Program-made: the position numbers and the translations under genes | Shown here: one piece after another, positions 19,319 through 28,068 of the stretch | Numbering within the stretch: position 1 is the first letter of the stretch | How the letters are laid out: each line of letters opens with the position of its first letter | Assembly (NCBI RefSeq): GCF_003633685.1 | Contig: NZ_RBKT01000001.1 | Coordinates: forward strand, 4,960,001 to 5,024,000 | DNA length: 64,000 bases | Direction of reading: 5' to 3' | From: Micromonospora pisi | Lineage (GTDB): Bacteria; Actinomycetota; Actinomycetes; Mycobacteriales; Micromonosporaceae | The notes under the pieces: generated by a model | What the model saw: the letters and a program-made list of their open reading frames with translations, nothing else | What the model was told of the DNA's origin: nothing | Databases searched by the model: none

Positions 19319-22300
19319 GTGGGTACGGTGATCTTCCGTCGGCCCCCACGGCAGGCGGGGCCCGCACTGCCACGGGGCGAGGTCCTGCTGGAGTCTCCAC
19401 CAGAGCTACCCGAGCAACTGCCCCGTGGTCTGGGTCAGATGTTGATGATCCTGCCGATGGTCTGCGGGGTCGGTGCCATGGCGTTCCTCTACGCCGGTCG
19501 GTCCGGCGGCATGATGACCTGGGTGGCCGGTGGCCTGTTCGGGGTCTCGATGCTCGGCATGGCGATCGGCTCGATGAGCAACGGTGGCAACGACAAGGCC
19601 GAGCTGAACGCCGACCGGCGCGACTACATGCGCTACCTGACCCAGGTGCGCAAGCGCACCCGCCGCGCGGCCGAGCAGCAGCGCAAGGCGATGGAGTGGC
19701 GCCACCCGGAACCGGACGCGCTCTGGTCGATCGGCTCCTCGCGCCGGCTCTGGGAGCGACGCCCGACCGAGGAGGACTTCGGCGAAGCGCGGATCGCGGT
19801 AGGCGCGCAGGCGCTCGCCGTACAGATCGTGCCGCCGGAGACAAAGCCGGTGGAGGATCTCGAACCGATGAGCGCCATCGCGCTGCGCCGGTTCGTCCGG
19901 GCCCACTCCACGGTGCCGGAGCTGCCGACCGCGATGTCGCTGCGGGCGTTCAGCCGGGTCGTGCTCCGGGGCGAGCGGGAGGCGATGCTGGACCTGACCC
20001 GGGCCGCGATCGGGCAACTCGTCACCTTCCACGCCCCGGACGACCTGATGCTCGTGGTCGTCGCCGCCACCGACTACCAGTCCGACTGGGACTGGGTGAA
20101 GTGGTTGCCGCACGCGCACCACGGCGGGCGGGTCGACGCCGCAGGGCCCCGACGTCTGGTCTTCAACACCCTGTCCGAGGCGGAGCAGGCGCTCGTGGGA
20201 GAGCTCGGCACCCGCCCGCGGTTCACCCCGGAGGCGAAGCCGTACACCAACGGTCCGCACGTCGTCGTGGTCGTCGACGGCGGGGAGGTCTCGGCCACCT
20301 GTCAGCTGGTCGGAGTGGGGCTGCTCGGCACCACGGTCATCGACCTCTCCGGCGCGGTGCCCCGCGAGGCCGGTCGCTGGCTGCTCTGCCTCGATGTGAC
20401 CGACGGCTCCGGACTGGACCTGATCCGGGGCAAGACCACCTCGCGGTTGGGGCGCCCGGACCGGCTCAACGCCGCCGCCGCGGAAGGGCTCGCCCGACAG
20501 ATTTCGCCGTACCGGCTCTCCCGGCAGACCGTCAGTGAGGAGCCTCTGGCCCGCAGCATGGAGCTGCCGGACCTGCTCGGCATCGGTGACGCCGCCACGC
20601 TCGACACCACGTCCACCTGGCGGCCCCGCGCCCAGCGTGAGCGGCTGCGGATTCCGCTCGGCGTCGGCCCCGAGGGCAACGTGGTCGAGCTGGACTTCAA
20701 GGAGTCGGCGCACGAGGGTATGGGCCCGCACGGCCTGGTCATCGGGGCGACCGGCTCGGGCAAGAGTGAACTGCTGCGTACGGTCGTCGCCGCGCTCGCC
20801 GCGACCCACTCCTCCGAGGACCTCAACTTCGTTCTGGTCGACTTCAAGGGTGGCGCCACCTTCGCCTCCCTGGACGCGTTGCCGCACACCAGCGCGGTCA
20901 TCACCAACCTCTCCGACGAGTTGCCACTGGTCGACCGGATGCGCGACGCGCTCGCCGGGGAGATGGTCCGCCGGCAGGAGTTGCTGCGCGCGGCGGGCAA
21001 CTACATCTCCCGGTACGAGTACGAGAAGGCCCGTACCGCCGGTGAGCCACTGGAACCGATGCCGAGCCTGCTCATCATCTGTGACGAGTTCAGTGAACTG
21101 CTGGCGGCCAAGCCCGACTTCATCGACCTCTTCGTGATGATCGGCCGTCTCGGCCGTTCGCTCGGCGTCCACCTGCTCCTGGCCAGTCAGCGACTGGAGG
21201 AGGGCAAGCTGCGGGGGCTCGACACGCACCTGTCGTACCGGATCGGTCTGCGTACGTTCTCCGCCGTCGAGAGTCGGATCGTGCTCGGCGTGCCGGACGC
21301 GTACGAGCTGCCGAGCGCGCCCGGACACGGTTACCTGAAGTCGGACACCGCCACGATGCTGCGTTTCCGGGCCGCGTACGTCTCCGGCCCGTACCGCGCC
21401 CCGGGCCAGCGTGCCGCGACTTCGGACGCGGCGCTGAGCCGCGCCATCGTTCCGTTCGGTCTCGACTTCGTGCCGATCGAGGCCGTCGAGGAGTTGGTCG
21501 AAAGCGCCCCGGTGGCGCCCGAGCCGGCCGAGACCGGCAAGGCGGTCACCATGCTGGACGTGCTGATCGACCAGCTCCAGGGCCGGGGCAAGCCCGCGCA
21601 CCAGGTCTGGCTGCCGCCGCTCGCCGACCCGCCGGGTCTGGGCGAGCTCTTCGGAACGTTGACCGAGGATCCGACCTACGGCCTCTGCCCGGCGGGGTGG
21701 GCCGGCCGGGGTCAGCTCACCGTGCCGGTCGGCATCGTGGACCGGCCGTACGAGCAGCGCCGCGACCCGATGTGGGTCGAGCTCGCAGGTGCGGGCGGCA
21801 ACGTGGTGATCGTCGGCGGTCCGCTCTCCGGCAAGAGCACCCTGCTCCGCTCCCTGCTCGCCTCGACGGCGCTCACCCACACGCCGCGCGAGGTGCAGTT
21901 CTTCTGTCTCGACTTCGGCGGTGGAGCGTTACGCAGCCTCGCTGCGCTGCCGCACATGTCGGGCGTTGCCGGCCGACGCGACACCGAGGCTGTTCGCCGT
22001 ACGGTCGCCGAGGTCGGCACCATCATCGACGAGCGTGAGACGCGGTTCGCGCAGCTCGGCATCGACTCGGTGGCGAGCTACCGTCGTCGCCGGGCCGCCG
22101 GTGAGTTCCCCGACGACCGGTTCGGAGACGTCTTCCTGGTCGTCGACGGCTGGAGCGTCCTGCGCCAGGAGTACGAGGAACTGGAGCAGCTCGTCACGAA
22201 CCTCGCCGCCCGGGGCCTCGGCTTCGGGGTGCACGTGGTCGTCACCGCTGCCCGGTGGGCGGAAATCCGAGTCAACATGCGCGACCTGCTGGGGACGAAG

Positions 22301-23281
22301 CTCGAACTCCGCCTCGGCGACCCGGCCGAATCGGAGGTCGACCGCCGGGCGGCGGTCAACGTACCGGAGAAGTCGCCCGGACGTGGTCTGACCCGCGACA
22401 AGCTCCACTTCCTCGCCGCGGTCTCCCGGATCGACGGATCGCGCGCAATCGAGGACCTGTCCGAGGCGTCGGTCGAACTGGCCGAACGGGTGGCGGCGGC
22501 CTGGCCGGGCGAGCCCGCGCCGAAGGTACGCCTGCTGCCCCGGCGGATGGCCACGGCGGAGCTGACCGAACTGGTCGACCCGGCGGCGACCGGCCTGCCG
22601 ATCGGCGTGAACGAGTCGGCGCTCGCGCCGGTCTACCTCGACCTGGCCAGCGAGCCGCACCTGACGGTCTTCGGCGACGCCGAGTGCGGCAAGACCAACC
22701 TGTTGCGTCTGATCGCCCGGGGCATCACCGAGCGGTACACCCCGGCCGAGGCCCGGTTGGTGATCGCGGACTACCGCCGTGGACTGTTGGGCGCGGTCGA
22801 GGGCGACCACCTGCTCGACTACGCGGCGTCCAACAAGGTGTTCAGCGAAGGGCTGGCGTCGATCCGGGACGCGCTCGGAAACCGGCTGCCCGGACCGGAC
22901 GTGACCACCGCGCAGCTGCGCGACCGGAGCTGGTGGCGCGGACCTGAGCTGTACATCCTGGTCGACGACTACGACCTCGTCGCCTCCGGTGGCAGCAACC
23001 CGCTCAGCGCCCTGCACGAGCTGCTGCCGCAGGCCCGTGACATCGGCCTGCACCTGATCATCGCCCGGCGGGTCGGCGGCGTTGCCCGGGCACTCTACGA
23101 GCCGGTCCTGCAGCGACTGCGGGAGCTGGACTCGCCGGGTCTGCTGATGTCCGGCAGCCGGGAGGAGGGCGCGGTCTTCGGCACGCTGCGGCCGAGCCCG
23201 CAGCCGCCGGGTCGGGGCACCCTGGTCCGTCGCCGTGACGGGCAGCAACTTATCCAGACCGCGTGGTCTGATCCGAACTGA
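19319..23281 (+). CDS. eccC: Type VII secretion ATPase EccC (fused EccCa/EccCb)
   Basis: A 1320-residue FtsK/SpoIIIE-type motor that powers ESX secretion and recognises substrates. Two transmembrane helices lie at about residues 35-80. Three ATPase domains follow, with Walker A motifs [13 protein letters not shown] (about residue 476), [13 protein letters not shown] (about 832) and [13 protein letters not shown] (about 1117); Walker B segments include [12 protein letters not shown] and VFLVVDGWS. Domain 1 has the more canonical motifs, as in other EccC proteins where it drives transport. The GTG at 19319 follows GGGGAGG; the frame is open further upstream without family resemblance. It heads a plus-strand run that continues to the WXG100 genes. 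Confidence 0.95.
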   Translation: MGTVIFRRPPRQAGPALPRGEVLLESPPELPEQLPRGLGQMLMILPMVCGVGAMAFLYAGRSGGMMTWVAGGLFGVSMLGMAIGSMSNGGNDKAELNADRRDYMRYLTQVRKRTRRAAEQQRKAMEWRHPEPDALWSIGSSRRLWERRPTEEDFGEARIAVGAQALAVQIVPPETKPVEDLEPMSAIALRRFVRAHSTVPELPTAMSLRAFSRVVLRGEREAMLDLTRAAIGQLVTFHAPDDLMLVVVAATDYQSDWDWVKWLPHAHHGGRVDAAGPRRLVFNTLSEAEQALVGELGTRPRFTPEAKPYTNGPHVVVVVDGGEVSATCQLVGVGLLGTTVIDLSGAVPREAGRWLLCLDVTDGSGLDLIRGKTTSRLGRPDRLNAAAAEGLARQISPYRLSRQTVSEEPLARSMELPDLLGIGDAATLDTTSTWRPRAQRERLRIPLGVGPEGNVVELDFKESAHEGMGPHGLVIGATGSGKSELLRTVVAALAATHSSEDLNFVLVDFKGGATFASLDALPHTSAVITNLSDELPLVDRMRDALAGEMVRRQELLRAAGNYISRYEYEKARTAGEPLEPMPSLLIICDEFSELLAAKPDFIDLFVMIGRLGRSLGVHLLLASQRLEEGKLRGLDTHLSYRIGLRTFSAVESRIVLGVPDAYELPSAPGHGYLKSDTATMLRFRAAYVSGPYRAPGQRAATSDAALSRAIVPFGLDFVPIEAVEELVESAPVAPEPAETGKAVTMLDVLIDQLQGRGKPAHQVWLPPLADPPGLGELFGTLTEDPTYGLCPAGWAGRGQLTVPVGIVDRPYEQRRDPMWVELAGAGGNVVIVGGPLSGKSTLLRSLLASTALTHTPREVQFFCLDFGGGALRSLAALPHMSGVAGRRDTEAVRRTVAEVGTIIDERETRFAQLGIDSVASYRRRRAAGEFPDDRFGDVFLVVDGWSVLRQEYEELEQLVTNLAARGLGFGVHVVVTAARWAEIRVNMRDLLGTKLELRLGDPAESEVDRRAAVNVPEKSPGRGLTRDKLHFLAAVSRIDGSRAIEDLSEASVELAERVAAAWPGEPAPKVRLLPRRMATAELTELVDPAATGLPIGVNESALAPVYLDLASEPHLTVFGDAECGKTNLLRLIARGITERYTPAEARLVIADYRRGLLGAVEGDHLLDYAASNKVFSEGLASIRDALGNRLPGPDVTTAQLRDRSWWRGPELYILVDDYDLVASGGSNPLSALHELLPQARDIGLHLIIARRVGGVARALYEPVLQRLRELDSPGLLMSGSREEGAVFGTLRPSPQPPGRGTLVRRRDGQQLIQTAWSDPN

Positions 23282-23353
23282 CGTCCGCCGGACCCCGGGT
23301 CCGACGGCGACGGCGACGGCGTGGCCGGTGGCCGCGAGTGAGGAGGGACCGAG

Positions 23354-23773
23354 TTGAGCACCTCATGGACGGGACGGTCGGGCGGCGGGGACCTGGATGG
23401 TCTTCTACGGCAGGCCGAGGAACAACAGCGGCGGCTGGCGGAGTTCCAGCAGCAGCGCGCTGAGCTCAAGCTGGCCGGGGAGAGCCCGGACGGACTGGTC
23501 CGGGTGACGGTCGACGGCGAGATGAAGGTCGGCGACATCGACATCAACGCGCGGGCGATGCGGCTGGACAGCTTCAGCCTCGCCGAGTCGCTCCAGGCCG
23601 CGATCGACGCGGCGTACGCGGCCTTCGCTGAGCGTACGAACGAGATGCTGGCGGAGACACTGGGCGGCGCCGACCTGGTCCGCCAGGCCGAGTCGGGGTC
23701 GCTCACACCGGAGGAGTGGTTCAAGCACTTCGGCGTCGACCTGGGCGATCCGTCGCGTCGGGCCCGGGGCTGA
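23354..23773 (+). CDS. YbaB/EbfC-like nucleoid-associated family protein
   Basis: A 139-residue protein. The first half is a helix rich in Gln/Glu/Arg (LLRQAEEQQRRLAEFQQQRAEL), followed by strands LVRVTVDGEMKVGDIDIN and a C-terminal helix (LAESLQAAIDAAYAAFAERTNEML), the arrangement of YbaB/EbfC proteins. Family members bind DNA as dimers; ESX-linked copies are common in actinomycetes, but their role is not established. The start is a TTG at 23354 with GAGGAGGG ten bases upstream. Confidence 0.75.
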   Translation: MSTSWTGRSGGGDLDGLLRQAEEQQRRLAEFQQQRAELKLAGESPDGLVRVTVDGEMKVGDIDINARAMRLDSFSLAESLQAAIDAAYAAFAERTNEMLAETLGGADLVRQAESGSLTPEEWFKHFGVDLGDPSRRARG

Positions 23774-23788
23774 GCGGAGGGATGCCTG

Positions 23789-24082
23789 ATGGCGAACAAG
23801 GTTGACGTCGACGCGATCCGCAAGGCCGGTCAGAAGCTCGGCGCGGCTGACGGTCCGATCGCCTACCTGCAGAACGTGCAGAAGCTGCTGGAGGGGGTGA
23901 AGCTCTCCGGGCAGGCGCTCACCTTCTTCGGAATGCCCACCGTCGAAGCGCACAACGATTCGGTGGACGGGCATGTGGACAACCTGAAAACCGGTATCGA
24001 GCACCTACGTTCCGCCGCCGCCCGGTTGGAACAGAGCGCCAAGAACTGGGAGAAGTCCGACCAGCCGTGGGTGGTCAAGTGA
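23789..24082 (+). CDS. Small helical ESX-locus protein (WXG100-like size)
   Basis: A 97-residue protein of predicted helical hairpin form (VDAIRKAGQKLGAADGPIAYL; DNLKTGIEHLRSAAARLEQSAKNW), which ends with a Trp-Glu-Lys segment rather than a central WXG turn. It lies 15 bp after the YbaB-like gene and 22 bp before the membrane protein gene, in the eccC run. It may be a substrate or chaperone of the ESX machine; this rests on size, helix content and place. Confidence 0.6.
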   Translation: MANKVDVDAIRKAGQKLGAADGPIAYLQNVQKLLEGVKLSGQALTFFGMPTVEAHNDSVDGHVDNLKTGIEHLRSAAARLEQSAKNWEKSDQPWVVK

Positions 24083-24104
24083 GGTCCTGCGAGAGGAGCG
24101 AGTG

Positions 24105-24839
24105 ATGGCACCGGGGCCCGAGATCCTGATCGCGAACGCCGCCGGACAGGTCACCGGAACGCACAGTGTGGTGGCGCGCATGACGCCCGTACGGGCGCTG
24201 ATAGCGGCCGCCCGGGGCAACATCGCCTGGGTCGTCGGTGCCGGCATCCTGCTCGGCGCGATCATCTACCTTGAGGCGTTCGACAACGACGAGGTCAACG
24301 AGTCCATCAAGGAGTGGGGCGACGCCGCCCGCCTGCTCGGTGCGGACCAGTTCGGCGCGGCGCTGGATGAGGTCATTCCGTCCAGCGACGAGTGGGACTT
24401 CGACGACCGGGACGCGTTCGAGGTTTTCATCCGCAAGCTCAAGGCCGAGGTCAACTCGCTGGCGGAGGCGTGCGCGGCCAACAAGGACGCGCTGACCTCG
24501 GCCCGCGACCAGTTCAACGCGACCGTCGACGCGCTCATCGACGTGCTCACCGCGATCCTCCTCGCGGTGATCGCCTCGATCGCGTTGCAGGCGTTCCCGC
24601 CCACCGCGCCGCTGGCCCAGGCGATCGGCATCGCCGGCCTGACCACCGCCATCGCGGTCGTCACGCTTGCCTTCGCTGACCTCGGTACGCTGTTCAGTGC
24701 CGTTGGCGGTGCCTTCCGGGCCAACGACCGCTTCGCTTTCGTCTCCGATTCGCGTCCCGGTTGGGCCGCCGTGGGCAGTGACCCGGGCATCAAGGACATC
24801 AAAATCGACTGGGTGAAGGATTCGAAGTTCTACCAGTAG
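24105..24839 (+). CDS. ESX-locus membrane protein with helical ectodomain
   Basis: About 244 residues. A hydrophobic segment lies at about residues 40-62 (NIAWVVGAGILLGAIIYL), followed by an acidic helical region (residues 70-140) and a second hydrophobic block at about residues 145-205 (LIDVLTAILLAVIASIALQ, then AIGIAGLTTAIAVVTLAFA). The middle resembles a WXG100-type four-helix region inserted between membrane segments. GTG (24102) and ATG (24105) are adjacent; ATG is better spaced from GAGAGGAG. Probably a membrane-inserted ESX substrate or accessory factor; no family recognised. Confidence 0.55.
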   Translation: MAPGPEILIANAAGQVTGTHSVVARMTPVRALIAAARGNIAWVVGAGILLGAIIYLEAFDNDEVNESIKEWGDAARLLGADQFGAALDEVIPSSDEWDFDDRDAFEVFIRKLKAEVNSLAEACAANKDALTSARDQFNATVDALIDVLTAILLAVIASIALQAFPPTAPLAQAIGIAGLTTAIAVVTLAFADLGTLFSAVGGAFRANDRFAFVSDSRPGWAAVGSDPGIKDIKIDWVKDSKFYQ

Positions 24840-24872
24840 AGGTCGGACTACGAAGAGGGTTGGTGGCTGACC

Positions 24873-25148
24873 ATGTGGGCGTTCTGGCTCTTCATGTACT
24901 TCCTCGCGACGATTCCGACGATGCTCGTCCTTGGCCTGGTCTATCGGTTCACCCGTTCGATCCGCGTACAACGGGCGTCCGAGATCGTCGTACTCAGTGC
25001 CGGCATGGCGCTTCTGCCGCTGATGATCGAACGGGCGCTGGACAAGCCCGTCGTGTGGTTGGCGGTCGCCGTCCTGGCTGTCGTCGTGGTTGGTTGGGCC
25101 ATCTTCATCGTCCGCAACTGGAACTCGAACCGTCCGAGCATGACGTAG
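24873..25148 (+). CDS. Small three-helix membrane protein
   Basis: A 91-residue protein with three hydrophobic segments: LFMYFLATIPTMLVLGLVY, IVVLSAGMALLPLMI and WLAVAVLAVVVVGWAIFIV, separated by short charged loops. It is the last gene of the run before a 207-bp gap. No family recognised. Confidence 0.55.
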   Translation: MWAFWLFMYFLATIPTMLVLGLVYRFTRSIRVQRASEIVVLSAGMALLPLMIERALDKPVVWLAVAVLAVVVVGWAIFIVRNWNSNRPSMT

Positions 25149-25355
25149 CCGTCGGTGACCGATCGGTGCCTGACGATGGCTGGTCGTTCGGCCATCCATA
25201 GCGGATGGTGCGGACCGTTCGGATGAGGGCTGCGGTTGGTGGGAGGGGTGAGCTACCGTCTCATCCATGAGTGTCCGCCGGTGGGGTGCCCTAACTCCGC
25301 CGCGGGGGGCTGGCGCGGCAGACGGCCGCCACTAGTAGACGGAAGGGTGTGAAGC

Positions 25356-25664
25356 ATGGCGTTCGAGGTCGAAGCTGGGAGCCTGCATACCGCCGCGAGT
25401 GACGTGCGGTCGACGCGCAGCGACGTCGACGGCGAGTTGAAGAAGCTCTGGAACGTGGTCGACGATCTGGCCATCGCCTGGAAGGGCGGTGCGTCCACCG
25501 GGTTCCAGGACCTGATGCAGCAGTGGAACCAGGACACCAGCAAGTTGCTGACGGCGATGGACAACATCGCCGACCTGCTCGACAAGTCGGGCACGACGCA
25601 CCAGGTGAACGACGAAGAGCAGCAGCAGATGCTGAGTAAGTTCCACAACGCGCTCAACCCGTGA
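25356..25664 (+). CDS. WXG100-family protein (EsxB/EsxA-like)
   Basis: A 102-residue WXG100 protein: helix 1 (GSLHTAASDVRSTRSDVDGEL), the turn AWKGGAS with Trp-Lys-Gly near residue 43, and helix 2 (FQDLMQQWNQDTSKLLTAMDNI). The C-terminal segment NDEEQQQMLSKFHNAL is the type of tail that carries ESX secretion information. It precedes a second WXG100 gene by 28 bp; the two products probably form the usual secreted heterodimer. Confidence 0.9.
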   Translation: MAFEVEAGSLHTAASDVRSTRSDVDGELKKLWNVVDDLAIAWKGGASTGFQDLMQQWNQDTSKLLTAMDNIADLLDKSGTTHQVNDEEQQQMLSKFHNALNP

Positions 25665-25692
25665 CCGGCTGGCGAGAGCAGAGGGGCAAATC

Positions 25693-25971
25693 GTGACGAT
25701 CAAGGTTACATACGAGGTCCTCGAGTCCAGCACCCGGCAGATGCAGGCCATCTCGGGGACCATCGACGAGAAGCTGGACACGCTCCGGCAGATGCTGTCG
25801 AAGCTGCAGTGGGAGGGTGAGGACCGGACCTCGTACGAGCAGCACCAGGCCCAGTGGGACACCGCCGTCCGGGACATCAACAAGATCCTGAACGACATCG
25901 GTGGTGCGGTCGGCATCGCGAAGGACAACTACGTCAGCACCGAAATGAGCAACTCCAAGATGTGGCACTGA
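25693..25971 (+). CDS. WXG100-family protein, partner of the preceding gene
   Basis: A 92-residue WXG100 protein with Trp-Glu-Gly in KLQWEGEDRTSY near residue 38 between two helices (LESSTRQMQAISGTIDEKLD and QAQWDTAVRDINKILNDIGG). The start is a GTG. It ends 12 bp before a strong hairpin, so the WXG100 pair appears to be a separate short transcript, made in high amount as such substrates usually are. Confidence 0.9.
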   Translation: MTIKVTYEVLESSTRQMQAISGTIDEKLDTLRQMLSKLQWEGEDRTSYEQHQAQWDTAVRDINKILNDIGGAVGIAKDNYVSTEMSNSKMWH

Positions 25972-25983
25972 GATAATCGCCCG

Positions 25984-26022
25984 GCGCGGCTCCGGTCCGG
26001 TTCGGCCGGACCGGAGCCGCGC
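25984..26022 (+). terminator. Strong terminator after the WXG100 pair
   Basis: A perfect 17-bp inverted repeat (GCGCGGCTCCGGTCCGG and complement) with a 5-base loop starts 12 bp past the second WXG100 stop. It separates the substrate pair from the following mycosin gene. Confidence 0.85.
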
Positions 26023-26063
26023 TTGTCTCGGTGCCATGGGTTGACGATCGTTCTGGGGGAGCG

Positions 26064-27506
26064 ATGCGTACGAGAACAGGTCTCCGCCCGGTACAACGGT
26101 CGGCGGCGGCGGCGCTGGTGCTGGTCGCAGCTGTCGGTGTCGGTCCGCTGGTCGCCGTGGGTCCGGCCCACGCTGACACCGTGCGTGGCCTTCAGTGGTA
26201 TCTCGACGCGCTGCGCATCCCGGAGGCTCACAAGATCAGCAAGGGTGCCGGCGTCACCGTTGCCGTGATCGACACGGGAGTGGACGTGTCCCACCCGGAC
26301 CTCAAGGGTCAGGTGGTGGCCGGCCACGGACTCGGGTCGGACGCCGCGCCCGACGGGCGCCGCGACTCCGGCGTGGATGGTCACGGCACGGCGATGGCGG
26401 GCCTGATCGCCGGACGCGGCGGCGGGCAGAACCGCGCCCTGGGCATCGCGCCGGCCGTGAAGATCCTCCCTGTCTCCACCGGCTCCGACTTCGGCGACGG
26501 CGAGTTGGCCACGGCGATCCGCTGGGCGGCCGACGCTGGCGCCGACGTGATCAACATGTCGCTCGGGGCGAACGGCCCAGCCAGCGAGGAGGAGCAGGCG
26601 GCCGTGCGCTACGCGCTGGAGAAGGACGCTGTCCTGGTCGCGGCGACCGGCAACCTGGAGCAGGGCTCGCTGGGAGTGTCGTCACCCGGCAACATCCCCG
26701 GCGTCATCGCTGTCTCCGGATTGAGCAAGGACGGACTGTTCTCCCCCAAGTCGGTGCGAGGACCCGAAGTGACGCTCGCCGCTCCGATGGACGACGTGAT
26801 CACGCCACGACCCGTCTCGGTGTCGAAGAACGGTTACGGCGTGGCGAGCGGTACGAGTGACTCCGCTGCGATCGTTTCCGGTGTTGCCGCGCTGGTCCGC
26901 TCGAAGTATCCGGACCTGAACGCCGCGAACGTGGTCAACCGTCTGGTCCGAACGGCCAAGGACGAGGGCGCGTCCGGTCGCGACGACCTGTACGGCTTCG
27001 GTGCCGTGGATCCGGTCGCCGCGTTGACCCGCCAGGTGCCGAACGTCGACGCGAACCCCCTGGTCGCCGCCGCGCCGCCCGCGCCGGCCGACAACCCGCA
27101 GGCGGAGGCGGACGACGGCCCAGCGGTCTCGATCGGTGTGTCGAACAAGGTCGGGGCGATCGTCCAGGTGGCGCTCTGCCTGCTGGTGGTGGTCGGACTG
27201 GTCGTATTCCTGGTCGTCCGGAGCCGACGGTCGGCGCGGCGACGGCGAGCGCTTGTCGACGTGGGGGTTGGCGCGGCTCCGCCCGGCCCCGGTTGGGGTG
27301 CGGCTCCCGGTCAGCCACCGGCGGGACAGGCACCGTACCTGGGACAGGCACCTCACCCGGGGCAGGGAGCAGCACCGGCGTACCCGCCGTATCCGGCAGC
27401 CCCCTCCGGGCACCCGCCGTATCCCCCGGCGGCGCCGTACCCCGGACAGCCGGGACCGATGCGGCCGGGCAGCGGCTCACCGCCGGATCACGGGACGCGT
27501 CAGTAG
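26064..27506 (+). CDS. mycP: Mycosin, ESX-associated S8 subtilisin-like protease (first of three)
   Basis: About 480 residues. A signal peptide (LVLVAAVGVGPLVAVGPAHA) precedes the catalytic domain with AVIDTGVDVSHPD (Asp), DGHGTAMAGL (His) and SGTSDSAAIVSG (Ser). A C-terminal transmembrane helix lies at about residues 370-392 (AIVQVALCLLVVVGLVVFLVV), followed by a long cytoplasmic tail rich in Pro/Gly/Tyr (PPYPAAPSGHPPYPP), longer than in mycobacterial MycP. Mycosins are membrane-anchored periplasmic proteases needed to stabilise the ESX complex. The ATG at 26064 follows GGGGGAG. Confidence 0.92.
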   Translation: MRTRTGLRPVQRSAAAALVLVAAVGVGPLVAVGPAHADTVRGLQWYLDALRIPEAHKISKGAGVTVAVIDTGVDVSHPDLKGQVVAGHGLGSDAAPDGRRDSGVDGHGTAMAGLIAGRGGGQNRALGIAPAVKILPVSTGSDFGDGELATAIRWAADAGADVINMSLGANGPASEEEQAAVRYALEKDAVLVAATGNLEQGSLGVSSPGNIPGVIAVSGLSKDGLFSPKSVRGPEVTLAAPMDDVITPRPVSVSKNGYGVASGTSDSAAIVSGVAALVRSKYPDLNAANVVNRLVRTAKDEGASGRDDLYGFGAVDPVAALTRQVPNVDANPLVAAAPPAPADNPQAEADDGPAVSIGVSNKVGAIVQVALCLLVVVGLVVFLVVRSRRSARRRRALVDVGVGAAPPGPGWGAAPGQPPAGQAPYLGQAPHPGQGAAPAYPPYPAAPSGHPPYPPAAPYPGQPGPMRPGSGSPPDHGTRQ

Positions 27507-27542
27507 CAGAAGGCCATCAGCAAGTTCACGGGGAGGACACGG

Positions 27543-28055
27543 ATGAGTGAGGACAGGACCGACCAGCCCGAGCGACTCAGGGTGGACGTCCCGTACCACC
27601 CGGTCGGCTACGAGTTGGACAACGTCGGCCGCGCCCAGGTCCCCTCGGACCTGGTCGCCGGGCCGAACGAGGCCGGGGTCAAGACCGAATGGGATGCCTC
27701 CAGCCTCGACTCGGCCATTCGGTGGCTGGACGCGCACGCCACCTACCTCAACCGGCTGCGCCACGAAATGACCGATCTCCAGGACATGATGGGTGGAGCT
27801 GCGGCTGCCGGCGAGGGGGGCAGGGGTCCGCTCGGCGGGTTCGTGTGGGCCAATCGGCTGGCCGCGCAGCACAAATCCGTCTACGACGGGATGGAGCAGG
27901 GAATTCATTCGTTGGCGACGAACCTCGAGGAAGCCGTCGCGGCGCTCCGTCAGGTCAAGGAGAACTACGAGACGGCGGAAGAGGTCAACCGGATGACCGC
28001 CATCGACATGCAGAAGATCTTCGCCGACGTCGCCCGCGGCGCCCAGAGCCAGTAG
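27543..28055 (+). CDS. Helical ESX-associated protein
   Basis: A 170-residue protein, mostly helical (DSAIRWLDAHATYLNRLRHEM and GIHSLATNLEEAVAALRQV), with a Gly-rich loop near residue 85. The layout fits a WXG100-superfamily partner without the canonical Trp-x-Gly. It lies 13 bp before the long WXG100-like gene, mirroring the small-plus-long pair at 14303/12985 and suggesting a second heterodimer of the same kind. GGGGAGGA precedes the start. No family name can be given with confidence. Confidence 0.6.
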   Translation: MSEDRTDQPERLRVDVPYHPVGYELDNVGRAQVPSDLVAGPNEAGVKTEWDASSLDSAIRWLDAHATYLNRLRHEMTDLQDMMGGAAAAGEGGRGPLGGFVWANRLAAQHKSVYDGMEQGIHSLATNLEEAVAALRQVKENYETAEEVNRMTAIDMQKIFADVARGAQSQ

Positions 28056-28068
28056 AGGGGAATGGCAG

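Noticed and set aside
19406-21880. Open frame of 824 codons on the minus strand
   Set aside because: It lies wholly antisense to eccC and is a by-product of high-GC codon use; the translation is Arg/Gly/Val-rich with no family motif.
21929-23248. Open frame of 439 codons on the minus strand
   Set aside because: Antisense shadow of the eccC 3' half.
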